Below are positions 35,401 through 46,482 of a stretch of 64,000 nt of DNA, one piece after another. Positions within the stretch are counted from its first letter, which is position 1, and every line of letters starts with the position of its first letter. The stretch lies in contig NW_004955425.1 in assembly GCF_000276665.1 (NCBI RefSeq), positions 18,641,870 to 18,705,869 on the forward strand. The letters are read 5' to 3'. The notes below the pieces were generated by a model that made no database searches, had not been told where the DNA came from, and was given only the letters and a program-made list of their open reading frames with translations. The position numbers and the translations under genes were made by a program. The DNA comes from Chinchilla lanigera (taxonomy: Eukaryota > Chordata > Mammalia > Rodentia > Chinchillidae).

Positions 35401-37293
35401 AAGCTAATATTTGTACATTAATCTGTCAAAGAAAATCAGAAATACTTTCATGGACAATTCTGAAAGATGGTCACTGTAGTTACTGAGTCAGTATTTTTAT
35501 TCTCAATTTTGGTTCTTCAGAACACTGTGTTCAGAACAGATTTGATTTATTTGAAATTGCTCTACCATACAGGGTACAAATAGCTAGACAATAGTGCATA
35601 ATTCTTCATTTTCAGTGACTATTTCGTTAAGCTTCTCCTAAAATACCAAAGGTATGTGGAGGTGAGAAAATACTTTTGCTTTATCCCATACAATTTGAAT
35701 AATGCTAAAAACAATGGCATAATTTAATAAAACTGTGTTACAAAAGTACCTACTACAAGATGATCTAAAAAATTAAAGATGTATATTAATAAAAGATGGA
35801 AAAACCTTCCACATGACACAGTTATTTGAACTTTCATAGTTTTATATTTCAAAGCAATCAGAGGAACAATTGTAGGAAGTGTGCAGTAATTAAACACCAT
35901 TTAGTAGACACAAATATGTCTAATGAGCTGTAATTTTTTATTTATTCCACTAAATCTTAGCCTCTCTTATGAAAGTGAATTAAAAAAATCTATAATAAGG
36001 AAAACTCTGAGAATATATGTGCTTCAGTCACTTATTAAGAGTTGAAATTTTTGAATGATTAGGAGATATTCTACTTTTAATGCTTCAACATACCTAATCT
36101 GAAGTGCTTGCGACAGGAAGTGTTTCAATTTGGGGGGAGGGGGATTTGCATAGATTTACTGATTAAGCATTCTGAATTTGAAAATCTGAACTCCAATATT
36201 CACTGAAATCCAAAAGATTTTAGTGCATGTCTGAGTTTTTTTATTTTCTGTTTAGGGTTGCCTAATCTCTACTTAAAATGATTAAAAACATTTTTTATAA
36301 TACTTAAACTAGCAAGATACTAACACAATATTCATATTTAAGGGATTTTAAAAATTGTTTTTCTGTGCTATCATTAGCTTTTATTTGTTTCTCCCTTGTT
36401 ATATTTGTAAATGTCTTATCTAGTAAAGTACTTCATGTTCCAACAGAGTAGAAAGAGAGTGTATAATAGTAATTATTAATATGAAGCATTCAAATAAGAT
36501 TTTCCTCTAAGCATATAAGTGAGAACCAATGTGGAATATTTGAAAAGTCAAAAAGAAAACTGTTTTGTTTTTATAAAGGGAAATTAACATGTATTATAAA
36601 GTTGGATGCAATACAAAGATTTCAAAGTAATATTATACCCCAGTCTGAAATTTTAATTGAATATCTCAATATATTAAGTAACAGAATGGACTGATTTCCC
36701 AATTAAAGTTAAGCATAAAGAAACTCAAATAATGTAGCTGCTACCTAGAAAATTGAAATAGAGCCATATGAAAAGTAATGAAAAGGAATCAATGCTTAAA
36801 AACACTGGTCTCTGTAAGGATTATATGCTTCTTGAATTTTATGCTTCATATCAGGATTCGATTAATTGCTATTTGTCCTTTAATTTTACATAGAATTCCC
36901 CAATATATTGTTGAAACAGAAAAAGTTAAAATAATACAATGGCGAAATTGAAGGTTATTATTTTTGAAGGGTGAAAATAGTAATTTGAAATGTCAAGGGG
37001 AAAAATCTGTTTGCTTATAGGCAATTAAAATAAATGAGTAAACTCACTGAACAGAAAAGATTTTTAAAATAATTTGATTATATTTAAAGCTAAATTTTTT
37101 TCCTTAAAATAATTTGTTGCCTTACGATTAATGATCTACTACTTGCATATTGCTAATGTTATACAAGAAAATACAGTTATAATTTAGGAAAAATATCAAA
37201 TAGAGAAAAATTCAGCTTTGCCCTAATCAATGTTGGAAAAGCGAGGAGTAAGCTCACAGGGGTTTTCACCATGCACGTTGGTAGATATCTCAC

Positions 37294-37399
37294 CTGGTTA
37301 GCAATCTGCCGAGCAAGAACATCCATCCTTGATCCTGACTCGGATATCATTTTAGCTGCATAGATCACATCAGTGGTGTGCTTCAGTGGGCCTTTGCCC
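37294..37399 (-). CDS. CTNNA3: Alpha-catenin (probable CTNNA3) internal exon, upstream of the two
   Basis: Internal exon of an alpha-catenin, an actin-binding linker that ties beta-catenin or plakoglobin at cadherin junctions to F-actin. Read on the minus strand, it starts after a TTTTATTTTCAG acceptor and ends at CAG before a GTGAGA donor. The 106 bp supply the last base of a split codon plus 35 full codons, so the exon ends in phase 0, which matches the start phase of the exon at 25,724-25,858. The peptide begins GKGPLKHTTDVIYAAKMISE and ends VLARQIANQ. It aligns from memory with the alpha-catenin segment that follows the MTDFTR motif, in the C-terminal vinculin-homology/actin-binding bundle. 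Residues such as HTTDVIYAAKMI differ from the CTNNA1/CTNNA2 type and fit alpha-T-catenin, which is known from heart (area composita) and testis. A minus-strand reading that runs past both splice sites is intronic read-through. The alternative is another alpha-catenin paralogue. No stop or frameshift is seen. Confidence 0.88.
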
Positions 37400-38569
37400 C
37401 TGAAAATAAAAGGACACATGTCAGTCTTGAGAACTTATGAACTGATATAGATCTATCTGTGTATTTATTTGTAAAGTTCTGTATTTGTACATAAATGACT
37501 TGCATGCCACATTAGCAGTTAGTTTTATTTACTTCCTTCTTAAGTGGGCCTCAATTAGTACATGTTCTTAAATAAAAATTTTATAAACTAATGAAAGTCT
37601 ATTACATTAAGATTCAGTAAATCTTGTAGAGGAGATGAATTCCATTTGATTCTTATTTCCACGTTTTTATTATATCTGAGCTCAGAGATACCTGGGTGGA
37701 CCTAGATATCTAAATGCAAAAGTGTTTTCTTGATTCTCAAAGGAAAAAATCATACTCTGGACATTATACATATTCAAATTTACACTTTTATCATAATGAC
37801 TACTTAAACATTTTCTATTTTTTACTTCTTCTACAGTTTTCCATGAATTGCATTGTATCACATTATCTTCTCCGCATAATGAAATCAAATTTGGGAAAGC
37901 CTAAGTCTGAGAGATATGAAATCCAGGGACTTTACTGTGGATCACATATTATATTACACTTCCACGGCCCGTGGTGGTCATTCTTGCTGCAAAGAGAGGA
38001 CAGCCCAAGCCTAAATAAATAAATCCACTTATTCTAGCATGATTTTAAAAGAAAATCCTGACAGCTTTGCTGCAATGAGTAAAACTGTTGTCCCAGATGA
38101 AAACAAAGTTGGGCTTGAGGACAATTCATCAGAAATGCAGAACATACTCTCTGCTCTACTCCATAGCCCATCCTTATTCTGAAGAAATGTATGTTATAAA
38201 ATCAGGTACTGCATAGTCATCAGCCCACATGCACAGCCTGAACTAGCCAAGAGCGCACCCCAGTTGGAATACAAAGTGGTGACCTGGATGCCTTCATAGC
38301 ATTTTCACATCATTTGTGATTCTGTTTTGCCCACCCCTCATTTCTGTCCTTGAATGCCCTAATTTGATCATGAAAGCGAGGAACTGGCCTTAGATAAAAA
38401 ATGAAAATGCTGACCTCAGAAGGTTCCCTCAGATGAGTGATGCAGAAAAGAATATCTTTCATGTGTTCTTCCTTAAATGGCTCATTTTCTCCTCTCTATT
38501 CTTCCTAAATCTATTTTCTTAAGCAATTTCTTCTTTATCAAATACAAGGAAAACGCAGTGTGTCACAAT

Positions 38570-38745
38570 AGATGAGTATGAATCTGGAATCACATTGTCG
38601 TGTACAATTTCCCAAGAAAGACTATTTCCTATCTCATCCAAATCAAGACAGATAAGTTGCCCTCTGCTTCTCTTCAGTGATAATAGTAGTATTTTCCACT
38701 TACAGATATTCTGAGAATTGCATGAGTTTGTTTCTTGAAAATTCT
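38570..38745 (+). mobile_element. MIR SINE, diverged
   Basis: GAGTATGAATCTGGAATCAC, GCTTCTCTTCAGTGATAATA and AGATATTCTGAGAATTGCAT fit MIR order loosely. Confidence 0.4.
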
Positions 38746-40744
38746 CCAGACATTGCTTTAAGCAAGGTAAGCATTCATAAATATAAGCTGTTGCAACTTT
38801 AAGAAACTTTGATTCACAAGGCCATGAAATAAAGATTGGGTTGCTTTCATGATTTTAAGGGTAGATATAAGGAAGTCAACAGAACTCCATTTTTGAATTC
38901 TTGGAGCAACTTCCCATCTATGTTTTTAGTGATGGACTATAGTGATACAAAACCAGCATTTCTGCAAAAGAAAATAGATACTGACTTTGGTGCATTACTG
39001 TGAAAATGTATTCATATATCTCCACATGTAGTTCTTTTTACTTCGACCTCAACTCTTTAAAGATAGGAGTTGTATATAAATAGACAAGAGGATGGTAGGA
39101 AATTTTTTTTTTCTGTCACTCTTATCTTGAAAAAATAGAAAAATGGTTACCCTAATTAATGTGGTTGTTCATCACTTACTCTACTCTTGTCGTTATTTCC
39201 CGACAGATTTGTTCTTTGGGGAATCCTATTTCACTAAGAAGAAGCACACTAAGTAATGATAAGGGACAGAGACAGTTCTCACAAATTAAATCACCAGAAT
39301 TTTCTACACCTGAAAATCTGAGCACCAAAAATGTTTGTGCCGTGTGCCCAAAACACCCTCTTCCATTGTTCTCATCCTTTTACTGTGACATCTCTCAAAA
39401 TCATTATAAGCAAGTTTCCCTGCACATATGGAGCTGTGTGTCCAGTGCCGTGAAAAGCTGGCCTTAAAAGTGTTTATCATCACACTTCTCTGAATCTGCT
39501 GATGTAAGTTGCTTTGTAATTTTTAAATAAAATCAACATTAAACATTACCATATTTGAACTGCTGTTATCAAATTTACTTTACACATCAGGAAAGACTAG
39601 AAGTTATGTACACGATTATGTTCCAGAAAGGCATCGCATTTCATTATTTCTATGCATCTCCAGAGAAAGTTAAACTTAAATAAAGCTGTCTAAGCTCCCA
39701 AAAGGCAATGCATCAATTTTCAAGGTCTTAAACAACAGAAAAAGGTTGTTTCTAAGGAGAGCAGCTAAGGCTCTTAGTACCTGAAACAATAGACAAAGAG
39801 TTATATCTGAGGGGTCCAGCTAATGTACCTTTCCCTCAAAATAAAATATTCCTCTGCATAAAATGCTGGGCTGATAAAAGGGAAATTACCTCCAGCTTTA
39901 AACACAAACTTTGTTAGGAGACCACTGTCTTGAAAGTAACAAAGAGTTTTAGAACTTGTAAGTAATGCTAATACACTCTGACTGACCATAATTATTTTCT
40001 TCTCCATATTCTTGATTAAATGTATTGCCTGGCAAGCTTCCTACCGAGTGACAAACAAAATATACACTTCACAAAAGATTCCATAGCATGCCAAGCTTCC
40101 AGAGGAAGCTACAATTACTGAAACTATGATAAATTTTTAACATTCTAAGCCTGAAATGTGATATGTAATGAAAGCTTTTTAAATTGGGAAATACATTCAA
40201 AAGTTGTTTGCTACCTTCATTTTCATAATGGTTTCTGGAGACTTCTTGTCAGCAAATTGTGTCTTAAATCACTGAATTAGAGCCTCCAGAGAAAGATACC
40301 CAGAGGGGGAAGGAGTACAGATTGAAATATTTGCACACATTTTTAAAAAATCAGAGGCCAATTTTTTTTAATAAACAGTGATTATGATGATAATCGATCC
40401 ATTTCCCACCAAGAAGGGCAGATGGAACCCTAAAGTGTGGAGCTGGCCCAACGACAAATCTGCAGAAATGAATGTTTATTTAGGCATTCCACAATATATG
40501 AACACACCATGTGTACCCATAAATGTAAATGATGCTATCCATCAATTAGAAATAAAAAAATAAATTTATAATTTAGAAAGCATAATGGGAAAGGCTGCAA
40601 TGACTCAGTGATAGAGAGGAGACAAAAATTTTACTGAAGCGAGTGAAAGGGATTCCCTATAACTCAGTGTAGTGGCTCAACGTCACCTTGCTGCCTGATC
40701 TCACCGACACTGCCCCATGGGACTCTCATCCCATTTCTGGCATT

Positions 40745-40832
40745 CAGCCCTATCCCACTCCCCCTCCTTTCCTGCCCCTTCTTTCCTCCCTCTGTCTTTC
40801 TTCTCTTTCTCTTTCTTTTGTTTAAGCACAAG
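40745..40832. repeat. Polypyrimidine tract
   Basis: Nearly pure C/T on the plus strand (CACTCCCCCTCCTTTCCTGC and onward to a TTTCTCTTTCTTTTG end). Confidence 0.85.
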
Positions 40833-41283
40833 AAATAAACTGGTACAGACTACCAGTAGCAACTTAACAACAACTCATGTTTAAGAACAGAAACACTAAC
40901 TGATCTCAGAAACATATTTTGTCTTGTGAGGGACAGCAAATATCTATGAAATTATTTGGCATTTTCTGCTACTGATTAATAAAAAAAGGGTAAGTTTGAT
41001 TACTTTTTTTTGTATTTAGTAGCCCCAAAATATTTGGGAATAATGTCACTCCATATTTCAACACCAAAAATTTTCCGAGTAATCCTCTTTTGCTATGATC
41101 TATGTATGATATTTACATAAACTAGTTTCCATAACATTACAGAGTAATAAATGAACTTTCATTAAAAAATGAAAAAATAATGATATATATTTCTTCCTTA
41201 GTAATGAACATGTTTCTCTTTTTCTACAGGCTAACCTCTTCATAAGCACATTAGCTCTATCAGTACAATGACCCTCTAATTTT

Positions 41284-41445
41284 AGAATGGTTATTGTCCT
41301 TATTTTGCAAATGAAGAAACTGAAGAAGAAAGAATTTAAGAATACCTTGACTGAGTCACTCAGCTTATAAATATTAGACATAAATTTAACCTTAGGCAAT
41401 CTGGCCTCACAGTCTGCTTTTAAAACCTATGCTGTACCACCTCTC
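41284..41445 (-). mobile_element. MIR SINE
   Basis: The plus strand reads CTTATTTTGCAAATGAAGAA, ACTGAAGAAGAAAGAATTTA, TGAGTCACTCAGCTTATAAA and TGCTTTTAAAACCTATGCTG, the reverse MIR order (3' core first, tRNA-like end last). Confidence 0.75.
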
Positions 41446-41877
41446 AAAAAACAAACACTGGAGAAAATTACCTTGCATATAGCAGAGAGCAAAGACAGGG
41501 TGAGGTCTTTGCTGGGCAGGAGGAATTTTCATCAATGGTCACTCGCTCACACAAGCAGTCTCAAGGAATACTGCCTTGAATGAGGTCTTAGCAAGAAAAT
41601 GTCCTATGTTGCCTCGCAGTGCCACGGCAAGTGGTTAACAGGGTTTCCATACCACACTCGTGGGACTCTTTCTCGAGACATTAGTGCCCTTTCTGGCCCC
41701 GTGTCCATAGCACATTTCTTTCCCTTCCTCATAAACTAAACTCCACACTCAAACTTAGACATTATATACACGGTGCTGGATGGGAAATGACACTCTAATT
41801 TTTATTATACAACAAATGGAAATTTTCTCCAACAGTCTTAACATTAGGAATAATTATTTTATTTACTTATAGTATTC

Positions 41878-42240
41878 TGTCTCGGTTACTTTTCTCTCAT
41901 TGCTGGGACAAAACACCTGACGCCCAAAATTAAGGAAAGAAAGGTTTATTTCGCTTACAGTTTGTGGAGGTTTCAGTCCATACTTGGCAGACTACAAGGC
42001 AGGCTGGCACATGGCAGAGAGCTACAGCTCAGGGCAGCAGAACACAGCTAAAGCAACAACCACACACCAGCGAGGAATGGGGGAGGAATCACCTCAAACA
42101 CTCTTTTCCTCTCCCTTACATGTGCAAACTATCCACCCCAGGGTGGGTGCAGCTCTCACACCCCTAATCAATCAAACTTTAAAAGCCTGCCCCATGGCTG
42201 CATGAGGCTTTGGGGGGACACCCAGACATAAACCATAGCA
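41878..42240 (-). mobile_element. Solo MaLR-type LTR with perfect 5-bp TSD
   Basis: 363 bp with TG...CA ends (minus strand starts TGCTATGGTTTATGTCTGGG), flanked by TATTC at 41,873-41,877 and 42,241-42,245. An AATAAA lies in GCGAAATAAACC (minus strand) near its 3' end. No internal sequence, so it is a solo LTR left by LTR-LTR recombination. It is less diverged in layout than the other LTRs here. Confidence 0.93.
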
Positions 42241-42245
42241 TATTC

Positions 42246-42450
42246 TAACTTGGGACATGTATTGTGCATAAGTCCTAAACCTGCCACTTACTAGCCAAGC
42301 AGGTGTCAGTAAATAACTTTGCTGGTCTAAGTTTATTTTCCTTCATGAAAGTAATGATTGTTATATTTGTCACATGTTAAGCAAGAACATAAACTCAAAT
42401 GTTTGGTAAATGGTAAGTGCTCATTAAATGCTTATTTTTGTTTCCCTTCT
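42246..42450 (+). mobile_element. MIR SINE
   Basis: AACCTGCCACTTACTAGCCA, AGTAAATAACTTTGCTGGTC, TTATTTTCCTTCATGAAAGT and TGGTAAGTGCTCATTAAATG match MIR from core to 3' end. It begins right at the TSD of the solo LTR, so the LTR may have landed at its edge. Confidence 0.8.
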
Positions 42451-42815
42451 CCTTTTATAAATAATGACATTTTGTAAAAATAATACTTTTTGATTTTTAC
42501 TACTTTCCAGGTAATATTAACTCCGTTGATTACATTGAGTTTTTTCTTACATCTGCTGACAGTGTTACTTTGGATAGGCTTGTCCTTGGCATCCTTTTAT
42601 TGAGAAAAAAAATAACATAAAATATACGCACTCTGTATATGTGCATGTTTGCTATTGTTCAGTGATGTTTTTTAACTCTTTTACAGAATATTGATTCCCA
42701 TTTGGTGACAGATTTTTGTTGTAGTATAATTTTCTTAGAGTTAGTGGTTTAGCTCTATGAGGGCACCTACCTATTATTTTCTTACTTGTATTTCTGTATC
42801 AGGAGAAGAAAAGTT

Positions 42816-42849
42816 ATCATGAAAACAACATAATTATCATGAAAACAAC
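42816..42849. repeat. Two-copy 16-bp repeat
   Basis: TTATCATGAAAACAAC occurs twice with a two-base spacer. Confidence 0.9.
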
Positions 42850-43591
42850 TCAAAATGCAGAGATGAAGAGAGATACCAGACTCAAGCAAGGACATTGCTC
42901 CTGTACTTTGTAAACCTGAAACGTTAGTTAGGCAACTTTCTCTCTCTAGATGTAAGATGTCATTCTCAAATTCTGAGGACTCTATAAAGTCCTTGGAAAA
43001 TCAGCCAGTGAATAATCAACTACCAATCATTTTGAGTAATTAGTATCCTGAGGAACCTTTGGGATTGAAGTCTAAAAAGATGCTACTCCATGAATCAAGA
43101 ACAGTCTGAAAAATGTATATGGTATATATGTCATTGTCATTTCTGTTTGTCTTGTACCACATTATTCAGAGGAGTCTAACCTCTATAGCTACATCAGAAT
43201 ATCTCAGTGGTCAAGCACAATTTTATTTCTCTCTCATATCACAGTCGAAGTGGACCATGGGGCAATGAGTTTTGTATGGTATTGTTGCTGCCTTCTAGTT
43301 CTTAAAATTCCTGTCCCCTAAGGTTTCAGGTGACTCTCCTGAATCCATTGCAACCAGGCATCCAACATCAGGGAAAAATTGACATTAGAGCATCTAGTAG
43401 AAGGCTGTAGAGGGCAGAAAAACGGACTTTAAATTGGTACATAACACTCCTATCCACTGTCTAGCATCCAGACACACACTCACAAAGTTGCAAAGGAGGC
43501 CAGGAAGTGTATTTTTCTATGAGTATGTGTTTGCAGTATGTACAGTTTATAGTCATCTTGGGAAAGGGTACATGTACATAACACAGCTTGT

Positions 43592-43650
43592 TTCTTTTTT
43601 ACTCTCTTTTCTCTTCCCACCTACCTCCCTCTGTCCTCCTCTAAATCACC
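43592..43650. repeat. Polypyrimidine tract
   Basis: C/T-rich on the plus strand, right of a GGTACATGTACATAACACAG block. A similar pairing of CATGTACATAAC with a C/T tract occurs at 1,185-1,355. Confidence 0.7.
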
Positions 43651-43869
43651 TTTGCCTATTTTCATGTTTGCTGATATTATCTTGTCTCATGCTGATAATG
43701 TATAATGCTTACATTCACTGAGGTTATTAAGTTCCTCTACATCACATATCTTCTTTTTAAAGCTGTAGCAAACTTTATTTGAAAAAGTAAAAGTGAAGAG
43801 TTATGGAGAAACTGGCTCTGTAGGGCAAGCTTCAGTCGAGTAAAAGAGAAAAAGCCAGGAGAAAAGTGC

Positions 43870-44110
43870 ACCCTGGAGGGCGCAGGTGGGTCATCCTGAA
43901 GAAAACTGCAGCCACACCACAGGTCTTTATTCTATTATTTCCCCTTCCTGTCCTCCTCTCCCCTTGCCCTTGTTCTTGGATCCCTTCCGTCCTTTGCATC
44001 CTTCTATCCATTCTTTGCTGTGCTTCTTTGTAGTTTCCTTCTCTCAAATGATAGATTCTACATGGTATTTAAGCTTGTGTGTCTGATCTATTTCATTCAA
44101 TTGGGTCCCC
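43870..44110 (-). mobile_element. Possible L1 3'-UTR fragment
   Basis: A C/T tract (43,935-44,045) is followed by GTGTGTCTGATCTATTTCAT, which resembles the reverse complement of the L1 3' block GTGAAATAAATCAGATGCAC seen at 25.27 kb. No poly(A) or TSD found. Confidence 0.45.
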
Positions 44111-45069
44111 CCAAAAATATGAATGCGTAGCATTTCCTTTGAACATATTTCCAGGGAAATTCTAAATGAATTAGCAAAAATAAGCTTGAGAAATTTTGGA
44201 TGTCAACAAGCCGACAGAAAAAAAATTGGGAAAGAACCAAGATTCTTCACCAGTGCAAGGAGATTACCAGACATATTCTGCCTGGGCATCAGGCCAGTTC
44301 TACTCCTTGTTTTGAAATTGTCACAGTGTAGATGGTCTATTATTAAAAACAATTATGTAACTTTTACTTTCTACATGATAATGTTAGACTTTCTTGTTCA
44401 GCCCTGTATTTATTTATGAAACAGTAGTGAGACTTATTTCAGAGATATTTGGGAAGATCAATCTGGAAGAGTAGTTTCGGTTATTATTGTTACAATCGTT
44501 GCTGCTATTCTTATTGTTCTTAAGTGTGCATGTTGTTTGAAGGGAGTAAGAATTTCCTTCCTCAAATCCACAAAGTAATTTTTGATAAGATTTGAGGCAT
44601 ATACCTTTTCTCCTCTTTTTCAGGCCTCATATTTCTCAACTTTCCCTTAACCTGTTAGTACATAAATCATAGGCATATTATTCAATTTAGAGAACAATTT
44701 TTCAGTTGTCAAAAAGCAAACAAACAAACAAGAAAACTAAAGAAACAAAACAAAGATCACTAAACATATAGGGGAGGAAGTAGAATTAGAATAAAGGATT
44801 TCTATGGCAAGTAAGTTATGGCAAAATAGAGGCTAGCTAGACGGATTGATTTTTATTTTTTTATTTTGAAGAAAAGAAAAATAAACACTACAGACAATGG
44901 TTTGAAATTTCAAAACAAAATTGTAGGAGAGTAACAATGATCCCATTGTATATTGTTATTTTCAAAACAGTTGCTCGTTTTACAGGATATATGCATAAAA
45001 AAGTGATCAAACAATATAGGCATAAACTTTTTTTCAATGAATGTAATACCAATTAGTGGTATAAATATC

Positions 45070-45185
45070 TTAACTATTGTGTGTATGTATATATATATTA
45101 TACATATTTATATTGTATTATTAATATGTATAATACATATATTATTTATGTTTTTATATGTTATATTTATTTATTTATTTTTATT
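45070..45185. repeat. AT-rich low-complexity tract in L1 3' UTR
   Basis: Alternating TATA, TATTA and TTTAT runs over about 115 bp. Confidence 0.8.
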
Positions 45186-46395
45186 TTCCCATCTTTTCTT
45201 TCCCCCATTCCAGTTTCTCTTTCCTTTTGAGCAGTTTCTTTCTATTTCAAAATGTCTATTGTATCTTTTAGATCTTATTTACTCTTTCAGCTTCTTACAC
45301 TAGGGGGACAATATGACCTTTACATGTGTAAGAATAATTTATTGCACTTATGAGTATGGACTCAAATTACAATCATTCCCCTATAAATGTCCCAAGTCTT
45401 CTTTATAGCTCAGTAGTACTCCATTGTATAAAAATACCACATCTTTTTTATTGATTCCTCAGTTGATGGAAATTGGAGTTATTTCCAAGGTTTATCTATT
45501 GCAAATTGTGCTGCTATAAACATGAGTTCACATTTGTTACTCTGGTGTGATGTTTTTATTTCTTCAGGAAAAATACACAATAGGGTTGTAGCTGGGTAGA
45601 ATGGGAGCTCTAATACTAAGTTTCTGAGGACTCTCCACACTCATTTCCAAAGTGATTGCACCAATCTACATTGCCACAAACAGTGGAGAAGAGTTGCTTT
45701 TTCTGCACAGCTCTTCCAGCATTTGTTGTTGGTTGATTTTTTGATGATAGCCATTTCTGGGGTGAGATGGAATCTCAGTGCTGTTTTAACTTGCATCTCT
45801 CAAGTGACAATGATGTTGAACATTTTTTCGTATAACTATTTGTTATTTGCATTTCTTTATCTGAGAAGTGTACATTCATCTCAGATGCTTATTTCCAGAT
45901 TGAGTCTTTGAATTTGGGAGGTGTGATTTTTTTTCAATTCTTCTTATGTTCTAGATAGAAGTCCCTTGCCTGAGGGAGTTAGCTAACATTTTTTGCCACT
46001 TTTTGGATTGTCTTTTCACTCTGTTGGTGGCTTCTTTTGATGTGCAAACTTTTTAATGAAATGAGATCCCAGATATTGATTTTTGAAGTATTTCCCATGC
46101 AGTTGGAGTTTTGTTCATGAAGTCTCTGCCTGATCCTATGTCTTCAAGATTTCTACTTACTTTCTCTTCTAGTAGATTTTAGTCATTTGGTTTTAATATT
46201 TAGATTTTTGATCCATTTTGACTTTAGTTTAGTGCATGATGATAGACATGGGTCTAGTTTTAGTCTTTGGCATGTATGGAGACAGTTTTTCCAGCACTAT
46301 TATTAAAGAGGATATCTATCTTCCAGTGAACATGTTTTTCCCCTTTGTCAAAGACAAGGTGGCTTAGTGTGTTTCTAGTTGTGTCTGCATCTTTT

Positions 46396-46482
46396 TTTTT
46401 TTTTTGGTGCCAGGAATCGAACTCATGACCTTGCACTTGCCAAGCAGGTGCTTATGCCATTGAGGTATATCGCCGGCCTGTA
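46396..46482 (-). mobile_element. ID-type SINE nested in the L1
   Basis: Minus-strand copy: a T-run, then GGTGCCAGGAATCGAACTCA and CTTGCACTTGCCAAGCAGG. A 12-bp TSD, TCTGCATCTTTT, lies at 46,384-46,395 and 46,483-46,494, and the L1 sequence continues on both sides. It is more diverged than the copies at 11.2, 19.8, 52.0 and 57.8 kb and was inserted after the L1. Confidence 0.9.

Larger units (their letters stand above)
25859..37293 (-). other. CTNNA3: CTNNA3 intron between the two recognised exons
   Basis: 11,435 bp between a GTGAGA donor at its right end and a CTTAG acceptor at its left end, read on the minus strand. It holds an LTR-like block with 42-bp units (26.05-26.69 kb), two L1 fragments (29.8-31.6 kb) with a (TA)n tract, and an MLT1-like LTR (32.1-32.5 kb). 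I see no gene or named repeat in 26,700-28,640, 28,780-29,770 or 32,500-37,290; these stretches are AT-rich and full of stops on both strands. Confidence 0.85.

Noticed and set aside
37177..37419. 80-codon minus-strand gene
   Set aside because: Its middle is the CTNNA3 exon; both ends read through splice sites into intron.
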